Part shown: positions 54,352 through 63,225 of the stretch, piece after piece | Position numbering within the stretch: position 1 is the first letter of the stretch | Layout of the letters: each line of letters opens with the position of its first letter | NCBI RefSeq assembly: GCF_014203355.1 | Contig: NZ_JACHIR010000001.1 | Span: 8,673,632 to 8,737,631, forward strand | From: Kutzneria kofuensis | GTDB lineage: Bacteria; Actinomycetota; Actinomycetes; Mycobacteriales; Pseudonocardiaceae | Length of the DNA: 64,000 bases | Reading direction: 5' to 3' | The notes under the pieces: generated by a model | Seen by the model: only the letters and a program-made list of their open reading frames with translations | Told to the model about the DNA's origin: nothing | Database searches by the model: none | Made by a program: the position numbers and the translations under genes

Positions 54352-55049
54352 TCGTCGGCCATCCGGGCCAGCTCGGCGACGGCCTGCTCGGCGGTGGCGC
54401 GGGCGGCGACCAGTCGTTCGCGGAACTCGTTGTGCAGGGCCCGCATCCGGGCGGTGTGCTCGTCGGCGGCGGCGGTCTGCTGCCGTGCGTGCTCGTCGGC
54501 CTCGCGGACGGTGAGCGCCGCCCGCTCCTCGGCGAACCGGGTCACCTTCGCGGCCTCGGCCCGCGCCCGGGCCATCAGCTGCTCGTGCTCGCGGCTCAGC
54601 TTGGCCTTGAGCTCGTCGTACTCGCGGTCGAGGGAGTCGTTGTGCTCGTTGTACTTCCGCTCCAGCTGCACCCGCCGCTGCTGCAGCTCGGCGCGCTGCT
54701 CGGCCAGCTCGCGCTCGGCGGCCCGGCGCTGCTCGGCGATCTCCTCGGCGGCCAAGTCCATCATCATGCGCACGCGCTCGTTGACGTTCTCCCCGGTCAC
54801 CGGCTCGTCGGCCAGCTTGCGGACCCGCTCGCGCAGCGAGATCAGCTCCTCCTCGGCCGCGCCGAGCCGCTTGGCCAGCTCCGCGTTGCCGGCCCGGGCG
54901 AGATCCCGCTCCCGGGTGGCGGTGCGCAGGTCGAACTCGAGGCGTGTCACGCGTTCGTTCACCTGGCGCGTGTTGTAGCCCCGGAGGACCACGTCGAAGT
55001 GGTCGGGTCTGCGGGCGTCCGGGCCCGCCGCTTCGTCGGCACCTGCCAT
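54348..55049 (-). CDS. DivIVA-like coiled-coil protein
   Basis: The protein has 233 residues. Residues 18-38 carry the DivIVA-type start F-D-V-V-L-R-G-Y-N-T-R-Q-V-N-E-R, then continuous heptad-rich coiled coil to the C-terminus, very rich in E, A and R. Such proteins in actinomycetes mark poles or septa and organise wall growth. It is cytosolic, likely peripheral to the membrane, and upstream partner of the phosphatase gene. Confidence 0.8.
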   Translation of the reverse strand: MAGADEAAGPDARRPDHFDVVLRGYNTRQVNERVTRLEFDLRTATRERDLARAGNAELAKRLGAAEEELISLRERVRKLADEPVTGENVNERVRMMMDLAAEEIAEQRRAAERELAEQRAELQQRRVQLERKYNEHNDSLDREYDELKAKLSREHEQLMARARAEAAKVTRFAEERAALTVREADEHARQQTAAADEHTARMRALHNEFRERLVAARATAEQAVAELARMADE

Positions 55050-55214
55050 GCCTCCACCCTACTGAGACGATCACGGCGGCGTTCACCCGAACCGGGGATA
55101 GGGATCCTCCGGGTAGCCGTCTTGCGCCGACCATCCCGGCCAACCAGGCAAAGCGCCCGAACCGGCCACTATCTTGACGGCGTCGGGCCGTGGCCTTAGC
55201 GTCTGGGTGAATCC

Positions 55215-55233
55215 GTCAGGAAGGTTTCCTAAC
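55215..55233 (+). promoter_or_regulatory. AGGAAGGTTTCCT motif upstream of GH18 gene
   Basis: GTCAGGAAGGTTTCCTAAC is, read on the other strand, almost the GH2-upstream element at 40987-41005 (14 leading bases identical). It lies 71 bases before the GH18 start. Confidence 0.5.
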
Positions 55234-55304
55234 TATTGGGAACCACTCCCGGCGGACCGCACACCGCCGCCTTCCTCGTCCCTGCTAGGAAGGAAACCCT
55301 GTCC

Positions 55305-56246
55305 ATGGCAAGCGCAGTTCGTCGCGCCATCGTCATCGCCGCCGCGGCCCTGCTGCCCGCCGCGGCGCTGGCGGCCGGCACGGCCGGTGCCACCGCGGCC
55401 ACGCCCAAGTCCTTCCCCGCCAAGTTCGCCGCGCCCTACCTGGAGCTGTCCAGCAGCACCGTCGGCGACATGGCCGCGGACAAGAGCGCGTCCGGCGTCA
55501 GCCACTACACGCTGGCGTTCCTCATTCCCAAGAGCGGCTGCACGCCGCAGTGGGAGGCGGGCGGCTCCGCCGTCGGTGCGTTCAAGTCCCAGATCAGCTC
55601 GCTGCAGTCCCAGGGCGGCGACGTGATCATCTCCTTCGGCGGCGCCGAGGGCGGTGAGCTGGCCCTGACCTGCACCAACACCGGCAGCCTGCAGGCCGCG
55701 TACGCCAACGTCGTCAAGACCAACAACGTGCACCGGCTCGACTTCGACATCGAGGGCTCGCCGCTGAACAACAAGGCGTCCATCACGCGCCGCGACCAGG
55801 CGCTGGCCGCGCTGCAGAAGGCCGACCCGTCGGTGCAGGTCGACTTCACCCTGCCGGTCGACCCGGGCGGCCTGCCCAGCAACGCGCTCAACCTGCTCAA
55901 GGACGCCAAGGCCCAGGGCGTCAAGGTCAGCACCGTGAACATCATGACGATGGACTTCGGTGACGGCGAGAACGCCCTCAACGACGCCGAGTCCGCCGCC
56001 AAGGGCACGGCCAAGCAGTTGGCCAGCCTCTACGGCATCTCCTCCGCGCAGGCGTGGGCGATGCTCGGGCTGACCCCGATCGCCGGCAAGAACGACGACA
56101 ACGAGAACTTCACCCAGGCCAACGCCAAGACGCTGCTGCAGTTCGCCAAGTCCAACGGCGTCAGCCTGCTGTCCTTCTGGGAGGTCCACTCCTACGACAA
56201 GAAGGTCGGCTACGCCTACTCGAAGATCTTCAACGGCATCGGCTGA
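55305..56246 (+). CDS. Secreted GH18 chitinase-like protein
   Basis: The protein has 313 residues. ATG 55305 follows AGGAAGGAAA. A signal peptide ends near residue 31 (A-G-A-T-A-A). The mature part is a single GH18 barrel with no carbohydrate-binding module: S-F-G-G-A-E-G-G near 99-106 (the SxGG strand) and R-L-D-F-D-I-E-G near 145-152, with the catalytic glutamate in place. The first aspartate of the usual D-x-x-D-x-D-x-E is not present, but the D-x-D-x-E part is. It likely cuts chitin outside the cell. Confidence 0.86.
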   Translation: MASAVRRAIVIAAAALLPAAALAAGTAGATAATPKSFPAKFAAPYLELSSSTVGDMAADKSASGVSHYTLAFLIPKSGCTPQWEAGGSAVGAFKSQISSLQSQGGDVIISFGGAEGGELALTCTNTGSLQAAYANVVKTNNVHRLDFDIEGSPLNNKASITRRDQALAALQKADPSVQVDFTLPVDPGGLPSNALNLLKDAKAQGVKVSTVNIMTMDFGDGENALNDAESAAKGTAKQLASLYGISSAQAWAMLGLTPIAGKNDDNENFTQANAKTLLQFAKSNGVSLLSFWEVHSYDKKVGYAYSKIFNGIG

Positions 56247-56258
56247 TTCGTTCCACCC

Positions 56259-56290
56259 CGATGGGCCCCGTCGCGCGGCGGGGCCCATCG
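56259..56290 (+). terminator. Long hairpin after GH18 gene
   Basis: A perfect 12-bp stem, CGATGGGCCCCG with CGGGGCCCATCG, encloses an 8-base loop 13 bases after the GH18 stop. No T-run follows, which is common for actinomycete terminators. Confidence 0.65.
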
Positions 56291-56456
56291 GCCTGTCCTG
56301 GAGTTGTCGAGGGATTGCGCGGACGAGAACGAGTCGTTGTTGTTGACCCACGCTGCAGGGTGTGGGGTGCCGTCGGCACCGAACCCGTCTGGCGTCCGTG
56401 AAATCGGGCCCGCGGGCGGGCTTGCTCTTTCGCAACAGTGTTGATTAAGTCTGGGC

Positions 56457-56921
56457 ATGGCTGACCCCGACCTCGACGAGCTCCGCGAGCAGGAACGCCG
56501 GCTCGTCTTCGACCGCTTCGACAACGACACCGCCTGGGCCCTCGGCGTGCAGATGGTCACCGCCGCACGGGAACGCGCGCTGCCGGTCGTGGTGTCCATC
56601 GAACGCAACGGGCAGCGCTTGTTCCACGCCGCCCTGCCCGGCACCGCCGCCGACAACGACGCCTGGGTGGAGCGCAAGTCCCGGGTCGTCCGCCGCTACG
56701 GCCGCAGTTCGTACCAGGTCGGCTGCCACTTCCGCGCCGGCGGCGGCACTTTCGAGGAGAAGTCCCGCCTCGACCCCGACCAGTACGCCGCCCACGGCGG
56801 CTCGTTCCCGCTCACCATCCGCGGCGTCGGCGTCGTGGGCTCCATCACCGTCTCCGGCCTGCCCCAGGCCGACGACCACGCCTTCGTGGTGCAACAGCTG
56901 GAGCGGTTCCTCGCTTCGTGA
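56457..56921 (+). CDS. UPF0303 (HbpS/GlcG-like) protein
   Basis: The protein has 154 residues, the full length of UPF0303. It has W-A-L-G-V-Q-M-V near 27-34, L-P-V-V-V-S-I-E-R-N-G near 43-53, an R-K-S-R-V-V-R-R-Y-G helix, and G-G-S-F-P-L-T-I near the C-terminus. Members share the GlcG/HbpS fold and some bind haem. There is no signal peptide. Biological role unknown. Confidence 0.82.
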   Translation: MADPDLDELREQERRLVFDRFDNDTAWALGVQMVTAARERALPVVVSIERNGQRLFHAALPGTAADNDAWVERKSRVVRRYGRSSYQVGCHFRAGGGTFEEKSRLDPDQYAAHGGSFPLTIRGVGVVGSITVSGLPQADDHAFVVQQLERFLAS

Positions 56922-57064
56922 CCGTCAGCCGGCCGGGCAAGGCGCGTCGATCAGTTCGGCGGTGGAACGGCAAGCGCAGGACCGGTGATCAGGGACGAGC
57001 ATCGGGCCGTGGCCGGTCGTCGGGTGGCGTAGGCGGCCGGGGCCGGGCGGCGGGAGAACTGGCG

Positions 57065-58456
57065 TCATCCCAGCTTCTTGCCGTTCACCTTGACGTTGAC
57101 CAGCTTCAGTCCGTCCACATTGGACAATGTGTTCTTGGTGTCGGAGACGCCGTCGAACGCGCAGTCCTGTGCGGTGAAGCCGGCGACGTGGTCGTCGGAC
57201 AGGCCGCTGACGTCGAACACCTTGCCGTTGACCTTGCTGCTCGAGCAGTTGGTGATGGTGAACGGGCCGAACTTCGGCGGGTACTTGCCGGTCTGGCCGT
57301 TGTAGGTCACGGTCACGTACGCGACGGCGCGATCGAAGGTGCCGCTCACGCTGTCCAGGTTGATGTTCTGCGCGAAGCCGCCGCGCAGCGTGTTCGACTT
57401 GACGTACAGGGCGAACTTCGTGGCGCCGGTGACCTTGATCTTGTACGCGTACACGTTGCGGATGCCGCCGGTGAGCTCGCTGCCGCAGGTGATCGCGCCC
57501 CAGTTGCCGTTCATCGTGCAGTTGACGACCACGATGTTCTGCGACGGCACGTTGACCCGGCGGCCGTCGGCGTCGCGGCCGGACTTGATGGCGATGTTGT
57601 CGTCGTGCGCCCCGAGATTGCAGTTGCTGATCACGACGTGGTCGCAGGACTCGGGGTCGCAGCCGTCGGTGTTGGAGTGAGCGGTGCTCGGGTCGGTGCT
57701 CACGCCGTCGACGGTGACGTTCTTGCACAGCGTCGGATGCAGCTGCCAGAACATCGAGTTCTTCAGCGTGACGCCCTGGATCAGCACGGTGTCGCAGGAG
57801 TACGGCTCGATGAACGTGGACCGCATGGTGTGGCCGGAGCCGGGCAGGACCCGCTTCTCCGGCGGCACCCCCTTGGCCACCAGGTCGTCCAGGTAGGCGC
57901 GGTCACTGCCCTTGTTCCACGACGACGTGTTGGCGGCGTCGAGCACGCCACTGCCGGTGACGGCGATGTTCTGCTCGCCGTGCGCGTAGATCATGGGGGA
58001 GCGGTTCATGCACTCGATGCCCTCGTAGCGGGTGAGCACCGTCGGGAACTTCGAGGCGTCGCCGCTGAACTTGAGTGTCGCGCCGGCGGCGAGGTTCAGG
58101 TCGACGTTGCTCTTGAGATAGATCGCGCCCGTGACGTACGTGCCCTTGGCGACGACGACGTGCCCGCCGCCGGCCGCGTTGGCCGCCGAGATCGCCTTGG
58201 CGAAGGCCGCCGTGTTGTCGGTCTTGCCGTCCGCCACCGCGCCGTAGTCGGCGACCTTGAACGTGCGGTCCGGGAACACCGGCAGCTTGGTGTTGGCGAC
58301 GATGTCGTTCGCCGCCGGCCAGGGCAGCGTCGGCACGTCGTGACCACGGCGCCCGGCCGCACCGGCCGGGGCGTCGAACAGCGGGGCCAGCCCGAGCGCA
58401 CCGGTCACGGCGGCGCCGAGCTTGATGATCTGCCTGCGGGAGAGCGCGCCGGCCAT
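57065..58456 (-). CDS. Secreted GH28 polygalacturonase-family protein
   Basis: The protein has 463 residues. ATG 58456 is chosen because of GAGGAGGAAG just upstream. It starts with a Tat-type signal (S-R-R-Q-I-I-K-L-G then hydrophobic core to about 33). The right-handed beta-helix begins with D-Y-G-A-V-A-D-G-K-T-D-N. Catalytic aspartates are present in S-N-T-D-G-C-D and H-D-D-N-I-A-I-K-S-G. The usual S-G-H and R-I-K motifs read W-G-A-I-T and Y-V-K here, so the conserved histidine and arginine are missing. It may act on a different pectic or plant-wall polymer from simple polygalacturonan. Confidence 0.84.
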   Translation of the reverse strand: MAGALSRRQIIKLGAAVTGALGLAPLFDAPAGAAGRRGHDVPTLPWPAANDIVANTKLPVFPDRTFKVADYGAVADGKTDNTAAFAKAISAANAAGGGHVVVAKGTYVTGAIYLKSNVDLNLAAGATLKFSGDASKFPTVLTRYEGIECMNRSPMIYAHGEQNIAVTGSGVLDAANTSSWNKGSDRAYLDDLVAKGVPPEKRVLPGSGHTMRSTFIEPYSCDTVLIQGVTLKNSMFWQLHPTLCKNVTVDGVSTDPSTAHSNTDGCDPESCDHVVISNCNLGAHDDNIAIKSGRDADGRRVNVPSQNIVVVNCTMNGNWGAITCGSELTGGIRNVYAYKIKVTGATKFALYVKSNTLRGGFAQNINLDSVSGTFDRAVAYVTVTYNGQTGKYPPKFGPFTITNCSSSKVNGKVFDVSGLSDDHVAGFTAQDCAFDGVSDTKNTLSNVDGLKLVNVKVNGKKLG

Positions 58457-58507
58457 CGACTTCTTCCTCCTCGGTGAGGGTCGCGGCGGCGGGCCGTCCG
58501 TAACTGT

Positions 58508-58517
58508 AAAGGTTTCC
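58508..58517 (-). promoter_or_regulatory. AAAGGTTTCC motif upstream of GH28 gene
   Basis: On the coding strand this reads GGAAACCTTT, 51 bases before the GH28 ATG. It matches the core of the GH2 and GH18 upstream elements. Only half of the longer pattern is present. Confidence 0.35.
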
Positions 58518-58844
58518 ACGGCGGGAGTGGATGTGACGCGGGTCACAAGGTTGGGATGCGACAACACGCGTCCGACAGCCTCGGCGCCGATGCCAACGTT
58601 CCGGTGACGTTGCCGTTCATTGGTCCGCCATGAGCGACCGTTCAACTACCATTTGTGACCAGTCGAGGACCTACTGGAGCACCGTCGGCGCCGGGACGGC
58701 CGAGGCCCTCGCCACGGCTGTCACGCCCATCGTCTACACGCTTCGACCGGTCGCCGATCGCGGCCGTCGGAGTGAACGGACGACCGACACAGGGCGCTGA
58801 TCAGGCGGTATCCTCTTCTGATCCGGCCGGTGGAGGAGGTTCAG

Positions 58845-59246
58845 GTGGTCGAGCCAACCCACGAGTTCCACCTCCTGCACGTGACCCAGTCGTGGCCGGC
58901 GCCGGACTACGACGACCCGATGTACGACGCCATCAAGGCCGACCCGCCCGCCGGCTGCGTGCCCGACGACTTCGGTGGCCTGTTCGGGCTCCGCTGCGCG
59001 CGCAGCGCCCCCACCCTGCTCGACGCCGTCGCCGAGGTCTGCCACGAGGTGCGGACCGCGCACGGACTGCTCATGACCGATCTGGGCATCGAGAAACTGT
59101 GGGAGTGGGCCCCCGACGGCCGTGACGGCTTCGGCGCCACCATCGTCGGCCAGCTGCTGCTGATGGCGTCCTCACGCGGACAGCAACTCGGCTACGACAT
59201 CGAAGACCTCGTCCGCTTCATCCGCACCGCGGCGGCCGCCAAGTAA
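58845..59246 (+). CDS. Hypothetical protein, 133 aa
   Basis: GTG 58845 follows a strong GGAGGAGG. The protein is acidic, starts V-E-P-T-H-E-F-H-L-L-H-V-T, and has two central cysteines and a helical C-terminus. No signal peptide, membrane segment or recognised motif is present. It is flanked by the divergent GH28 gene and a convergent hypothetical gene. Confidence 0.72.
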   Translation: MVEPTHEFHLLHVTQSWPAPDYDDPMYDAIKADPPAGCVPDDFGGLFGLRCARSAPTLLDAVAEVCHEVRTAHGLLMTDLGIEKLWEWAPDGRDGFGATIVGQLLLMASSRGQQLGYDIEDLVRFIRTAAAAK

Positions 59247-59424
59247 CCCGGTCGGCGAGCGGGAGGTTCAGGCTGCCGCCGCCGGGATCGGTTGCCTCGG
59301 CGCTGAGGCGACCGAGCAGGGCGACAACATCCGGATCGGCAAGGAAACACGGCCGGGGCGAACATCGTGCCAGCCGCGGACAACGGGACGGCCGATCACC
59401 CCGAGTGTCTACAGTGGATGATCG

Positions 59425-59847
59425 TCAGGCGGCCAGGCCGTCCTCGGCGCGGGCGGCGAGCCGCCACACCAGCTCCTCGGCCTGCTCGGCGTCGAGGGCG
59501 GGCGGCGGATCGGGTTGGCCCGGGCACCTTCCGGCGATCACGTCCTCGACGAACCGGTGGACCTCGTCCGCCTCGGCGAGCACGTCGTCGCCGAGATAGG
59601 CCAGCACCACCGGGTCGTCGGCGGGCGCCGTCTCCAGCGCGACCGACCAGCCGTGCCGCTCGTCCCACAGCAGCATCAGGTCCAGTTCCGGGAACGCCGG
59701 GCTGCGGCGGTGCAGCGCCAGATAGGCGCTGGACAGTTCGCTCACCTCGTAGTGCACGGCGTGCCGGGGCACGCGCAGCGAGGAGGCGACGGCGAAGACG
59801 TAGCGGGACAGGCCCCGCGCGGTGAGACTGTCGGGATCAACATTCAC
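59425..59847 (-). CDS. DUF6292-like protein, 140 aa
   Basis: The central part has H-Y-E-V-S-E-L, L-M-L-L-W-D-E-R-H-G-W-S-V-A-L-E and L-A-Y-L-G-D-D-V-L, followed by a helical C-terminus. This pattern resembles a small family common in Pseudonocardiaceae (DUF6292), often encoded by mobile or regulatory loci. Function unknown. The family name is from memory of the pattern. Confidence 0.65.
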   Translation of the reverse strand: MNVDPDSLTARGLSRYVFAVASSLRVPRHAVHYEVSELSSAYLALHRRSPAFPELDLMLLWDERHGWSVALETAPADDPVVLAYLGDDVLAEADEVHRFVEDVIAGRCPGQPDPPPALDAEQAEELVWRLAARAEDGLAA

Positions 59848-59885
59848 GACCGCCGGTTACCCGCGATACCGCGTTTCGAAACCGG

Positions 59886-60446
59886 TCACATCCGAAAATC
59901 CTGCGGACCGCCCAGCGCGCTCAGGATCCGTTGCATCACCTGCGGGTCGACACCGAGCGGCTCGTCGGCCAGCGCCTCGGCGGCGGGCGACCGGCGCTGC
60001 TCGCGACGCGGCAGCGGCACCGACTTGGCGGTCATGTTGTTCGGCAGCGGCAGTTCGCTCCACAGCCGCGTGCCGTACGCGGTGGGCACGACGCCGATGC
60101 GCGCGCCGGAGACCTCCGGTGACACCACGGGACGAGTGGCCACCTGCTCGTCCTCGACCTCGATAACCAGACCGTCGCCCTGCAGCCGCAACCGCACGGT
60201 CAGGAAGCCGGCGACCCCCGAACCGGCGTTGTCCACCACCGCGGCGACAAGGTGCCGCCCGACCTGTGTCGCCAACGGCACGAGAGGTCGCAGCGACCAC
60301 TCCATCAGGGAGAAGCGGACGAACATCTCGGCGACGTTGACAGCACTCGGCGTCGCCACCAAGCGCAGGTCGTCCACCTGGGAGGTCTGGTTGTTCAACC
60401 GAGTTCCTTCCCGCAGTCGGTGCAGTGGTGCCGCGTATCTTGCCAA
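59886..60446 (-). CDS. HATPase-fold protein, anti-sigma-factor kinase-like, degenerate
   Basis: The protein has 186 residues. Residues about 30-140 follow the RsbW/SpoIIAB-type ATPase order: A-V-N-V-A-E-M-F-V-R-F, L-V-A-A-V-V-D-N-A-G-S-G (N box-like) and G-L-V-I-E-V-E-D-E. The usual glycine-rich G1 box after the D is not visible, so ATP binding is uncertain. It is encoded near the XpaC/TelA-type genes. Confidence 0.55.
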   Translation of the reverse strand: MARYAAPLHRLREGTRLNNQTSQVDDLRLVATPSAVNVAEMFVRFSLMEWSLRPLVPLATQVGRHLVAAVVDNAGSGVAGFLTVRLRLQGDGLVIEVEDEQVATRPVVSPEVSGARIGVVPTAYGTRLWSELPLPNNMTAKSVPLPRREQRRSPAAEALADEPLGVDPQVMQRILSALGGPQDFRM

Positions 60447-60472
60447 CCTGCGCGAACGTTACGCCAGGCGGG

Positions 60473-61081
60473 TCACTTATCGTCGCGACGCGCCCGGCCC
60501 TCGAGGTAACGGGTGTGGTCGGCCTGGCGCCGCGAGTCGGCGTCGTAGAACTCCTCCGCGAGCCGCTTCGCCTCCTGTTCCAGCAGGTCGAGCTGGGTGA
60601 GCAGCTGCTCGGCGGCGCTCGGCTCGCTGGCCACGCGGCGGGTCACGGCGTACCACCACGGCATGTTCAGGAATGTTTGCACCGTCAACGGCAGGTCGGT
60701 CGCGGCGATCCGGGCGACCGCGTGCAGGGTGTCCGGGTAGGCGCTCAGCTCCGCCGGACGGGCGAGCAGACCGCAGAGCACCTCGGCGATCCGGTCCAGC
60801 CGTTCGACGGCCTCGGCCGGCATCCGATTGCCGAGCCCGCGCACCCGCGCCACGAGTGCGTCCAGCCCGCGCAGCAACGCCTCGGCCTCCTCCGCGGGCT
60901 GCGGCGGCATCAGCCGCACCCGCTCGGGCGGGGCGGCCAGCGCGCCGGCGGCGTACAGCGCGGCGACCACCCCGAGCCAGTAGTCGCCCCCGACGCCGGC
61001 GAGATGCAGACCGAGCCCGACCAGTCCGCCCGCGCAGCCGGCGATGTTCTTCGTCGACCCCAGATATCTGCTGACGCCCAT
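60473..61081 (-). CDS. XpaC-like membrane-associated protein
   Basis: The protein has 202 residues; ATG 61081 overlaps the stop of the TelA-like gene. The N-terminus has glycine-rich hydrophobic helices (A-G-C-A-G-G-L-V-G-L-G-L, then W-L-G-V-V-A-A-L-Y-A-A-G), and the rest is helical and charged, ending H-T-R-Y-L-E-G-R-A-R-R-D-D-K. XpaC-like genes are typically next to telA genes, as here. Function is poorly known, linked to envelope stress or toxic-anion resistance. Confidence 0.62.
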   Translation of the reverse strand: MGVSRYLGSTKNIAGCAGGLVGLGLHLAGVGGDYWLGVVAALYAAGALAAPPERVRLMPPQPAEEAEALLRGLDALVARVRGLGNRMPAEAVERLDRIAEVLCGLLARPAELSAYPDTLHAVARIAATDLPLTVQTFLNMPWWYAVTRRVASEPSAAEQLLTQLDLLEQEAKRLAEEFYDADSRRQADHTRYLEGRARRDDK

Positions 61082-62220
61082 CACTGGTATCCGCGAATGT
61101 CTTTGAAGACGTCGGACAACGACTCGCTGCGCCCGTCGAACATTTTGCCGCCGGTGGCGGCGGCGATGGCGGTCATGTCGGCCTGGTCGCCCTCGCCGAA
61201 CAGCACCGGGAACACCGGCGTGCCCTTGAGCCGGTCCGGAACCCCGGCGACGAAAGCCGTGAAACCGTTCAGGTCGTCGCCCTCGTTGTTCGCGCCGTCG
61301 GTCATCAGCACGATCGACGTGAACCGGTCCGGGTCGGCGTCGGACTGCTGCTCCAGGATCTGGTACGCCTTCTCCAGGCTGGTGTAGATCGCGGTGTCGC
61401 CGTCGGCCACCAGCCCGTCCGCGGTGCGCTTGATCTGGTCGAGCGCCGACACCGTCGTGCCGGCCGCGCGGTCCACGCCACGGATCAACTCGTCGTTGTT
61501 GCGTCGCAACACGTCCAGCGCGAGGTAGCCCTGGACGCAGAGGGCCAGCTGGGTGAGCAGGTCCTGATGCCGTTGTCGCACCGGGAAAAGCACCTCGGCC
61601 CGGACCGCGTTGGCCCGTGCCGGATCGGCGAGGTCCATGATGGACGCCTGGCGGTCGACCGCCTCGTCCACCGCGCCGGCCATCGCGGCTGCCTCGGACA
61701 GCTTGCCCATGGCCTCCCACAGGCGTTCCCGCTCGCCCTGGATCGCCGCGTTGTCCCGGCGCAGGTCGTCCTGGCGGGCCCGCAGCGAGCGGACGACGGC
61801 GTTGATCGGCGCGTCGGCGGCCTGGTAGCGGGCCAGCAGCTTCTTCGCCGGGTTGCCCAGGCTGATGCCGAACACCCTGCGCCCGGCCGGATCCAGTTCG
61901 TTGATCCGCTGCCGCAGCTCGGTCAGGCTCACGCCGACCTGGTCGGCCGGCGGGTGCACGCCCCGCACGGTCCGGTCCAACAGCCGGCCGGCGATCGCCG
62001 CCGCCACCCGCATCTCGGCCTCGCCCAGCGCCAGAACCCGGCCCACCGGCACGGAGAAGTCCGGCGCCATCGGGTCCATCGCGCCGAGCTCGGCGGCGAT
62101 GCGCTCGGCGTCGTCGGCCAGTTCGACCAGCCGATCCGCCGGCACCGGCACCATGTCGGTGGCGTGGGACGGCGACACCGCGCCGACCGGCTCCGGCGCG
62201 GTCAACGGCCGCTCGCTCAC
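61081..62220 (-). CDS. TelA-like protein joined to a partial VWA domain
   Basis: The protein has 379 residues. Residues about 100-255 follow the TelA (toxic anion resistance) pattern: N-P-A-K-K-L-L-A-R-Y-Q, L-R-R-D-N-A-A-I-Q-G-E-R-E-R-L-W and a V-D-R-A-A-G-T-T-V-S-A-L end. From about residue 256 the sequence turns into the second half of a von Willebrand A domain: G-D-T-A-I-Y-T-S-L, I-V-L-M-T-D-G-A-N-N. The first half with the D-x-S-x-S metal motif is absent. An in-frame deletion between a telA gene and a downstream VWA gene would explain it. The start overlaps the end of the upstream gene. Confidence 0.7.
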   Translation of the reverse strand: MSERPLTAPEPVGAVSPSHATDMVPVPADRLVELADDAERIAAELGAMDPMAPDFSVPVGRVLALGEAEMRVAAAIAGRLLDRTVRGVHPPADQVGVSLTELRQRINELDPAGRRVFGISLGNPAKKLLARYQAADAPINAVVRSLRARQDDLRRDNAAIQGERERLWEAMGKLSEAAAMAGAVDEAVDRQASIMDLADPARANAVRAEVLFPVRQRHQDLLTQLALCVQGYLALDVLRRNNDELIRGVDRAAGTTVSALDQIKRTADGLVADGDTAIYTSLEKAYQILEQQSDADPDRFTSIVLMTDGANNEGDDLNGFTAFVAGVPDRLKGTPVFPVLFGEGDQADMTAIAAATGGKMFDGRSESLSDVFKDIRGYQ

Positions 62221-63035
62221 GACCCGTACTGCTTTCCGACGGCCTCCAGCAGGCGTTCGAGCGTCTCGAACGACGGCGGGTCGACGGTGTCCACCAGTGA
62301 GGTCGGCAGCGGCAGCTTGTGCCCGCCGACGACCTGCGTGAAGTACCTGGGGTCCTGCGTGCGGAAACCGAAGGTGGCGGCCAGGGAAGCCAGTTCCGGG
62401 TCGCTGTTGAGCAACTGCCCGACCTGGTCGCCCGGACCCTTCAGCGCGACGAGCGTGTGCTTGGAGTAGACGGTGGGGGACAGGTACACAGGCGCATGTC
62501 GGGCTTGATCGAACCGTCGTCGCGCACGAGCCGATCCGCGTACTGCGCCTCGTACACCAGCACCATGGGGTTGTGGCCGATGCCGGCGGACAGGTAGTCC
62601 TCGAACGGCGCGTCCGTGCTGTTCTGGGTGTAGCCCTGGTCGGTGAACAGCTTGGTGACCTTGGGCAGCACGGCGGTCTCCTGCTCCGGCGTGTTCACCA
62701 CGTTGTCACGGTGCGTAGGTGTGCGAGTTGGCGTGGTCGTGCTGGATGCGGTCGGCCGCGGGGCTGCTGGAGGGGAAGGCGAAGTCGTACTTCGACAGGT
62801 CCGTCTGGGTGGCCATCGGCCGAGAGCCGGCCGGATCCACCCGCACGTCCAACCCGTGCCGGGCGAACGCGTCCCTGACCCGCTGGTCGGTGAAGAAGGC
62901 CAACTTCTCCGAGCCGATGACGCCGCGCACGGTGGTCAGCTGGGCGCTTTCGGTGGCGTCGCGGCCGAATATCACGGCCAGTGCCACCCCGGTCACCAGG
63001 ACGACCGCGAGGCCGATGCTGATCAGCCGCTTCAC
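62217..63035 (-). pseudogene. Substrate-binding-protein-like exported protein, two frameshifts
   Basis: The gene starts at GTG 63035 with an N-terminal hydrophobic anchor (L-I-S-I-G-L-A-V-V-L-V-T-G-V-A). The first frame ends at 62706 after H-T-Y-A-P; two missing bases would restore the join to N-T-P-E-Q-E-T-A-V-L-P. The second frame leaves the conserved course near 62490 after K-P-D-M-R-L; one missing G restores Y-L-S-P-T-V-Y-S-K. The restored protein of about 272 residues looks like a type 2 periplasmic-binding protein of the kind often joined to a VWA domain. It lies directly upstream of the TelA-VWA gene. Confidence 0.7.
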
Positions 63036-63172
63036 CCTTGTCTCCCAAAGGTTTTCCGGTCGCGACGCCGCATGCGCCGCTGGTGACGATCATCGCCCCG
63101 GCCGCGCGGGCGCAGTCGGGAGTCGGCCGGATCGCGGCATGAATTCTTGGTGAACGAGGGCGGCCGTTGCCA

Positions 63173-63188
63173 TACCAACCGGTCGGTA
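63173..63188 (+). promoter_or_regulatory. Candidate TetR-type operator
   Basis: TACCAACCGGTCGGTA is palindromic at all but one base pair. It lies 37 bases before the acyl-CoA ligase start, in promoter position. Such palindromes are typical of TetR-family regulators of fatty acid genes; no regulator gene is adjacent. Confidence 0.5.
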
Positions 63189-63225
63189 CTAACGTGGCCG
63201 GCAGTCGTCCAACGGAGGTCGCCGC

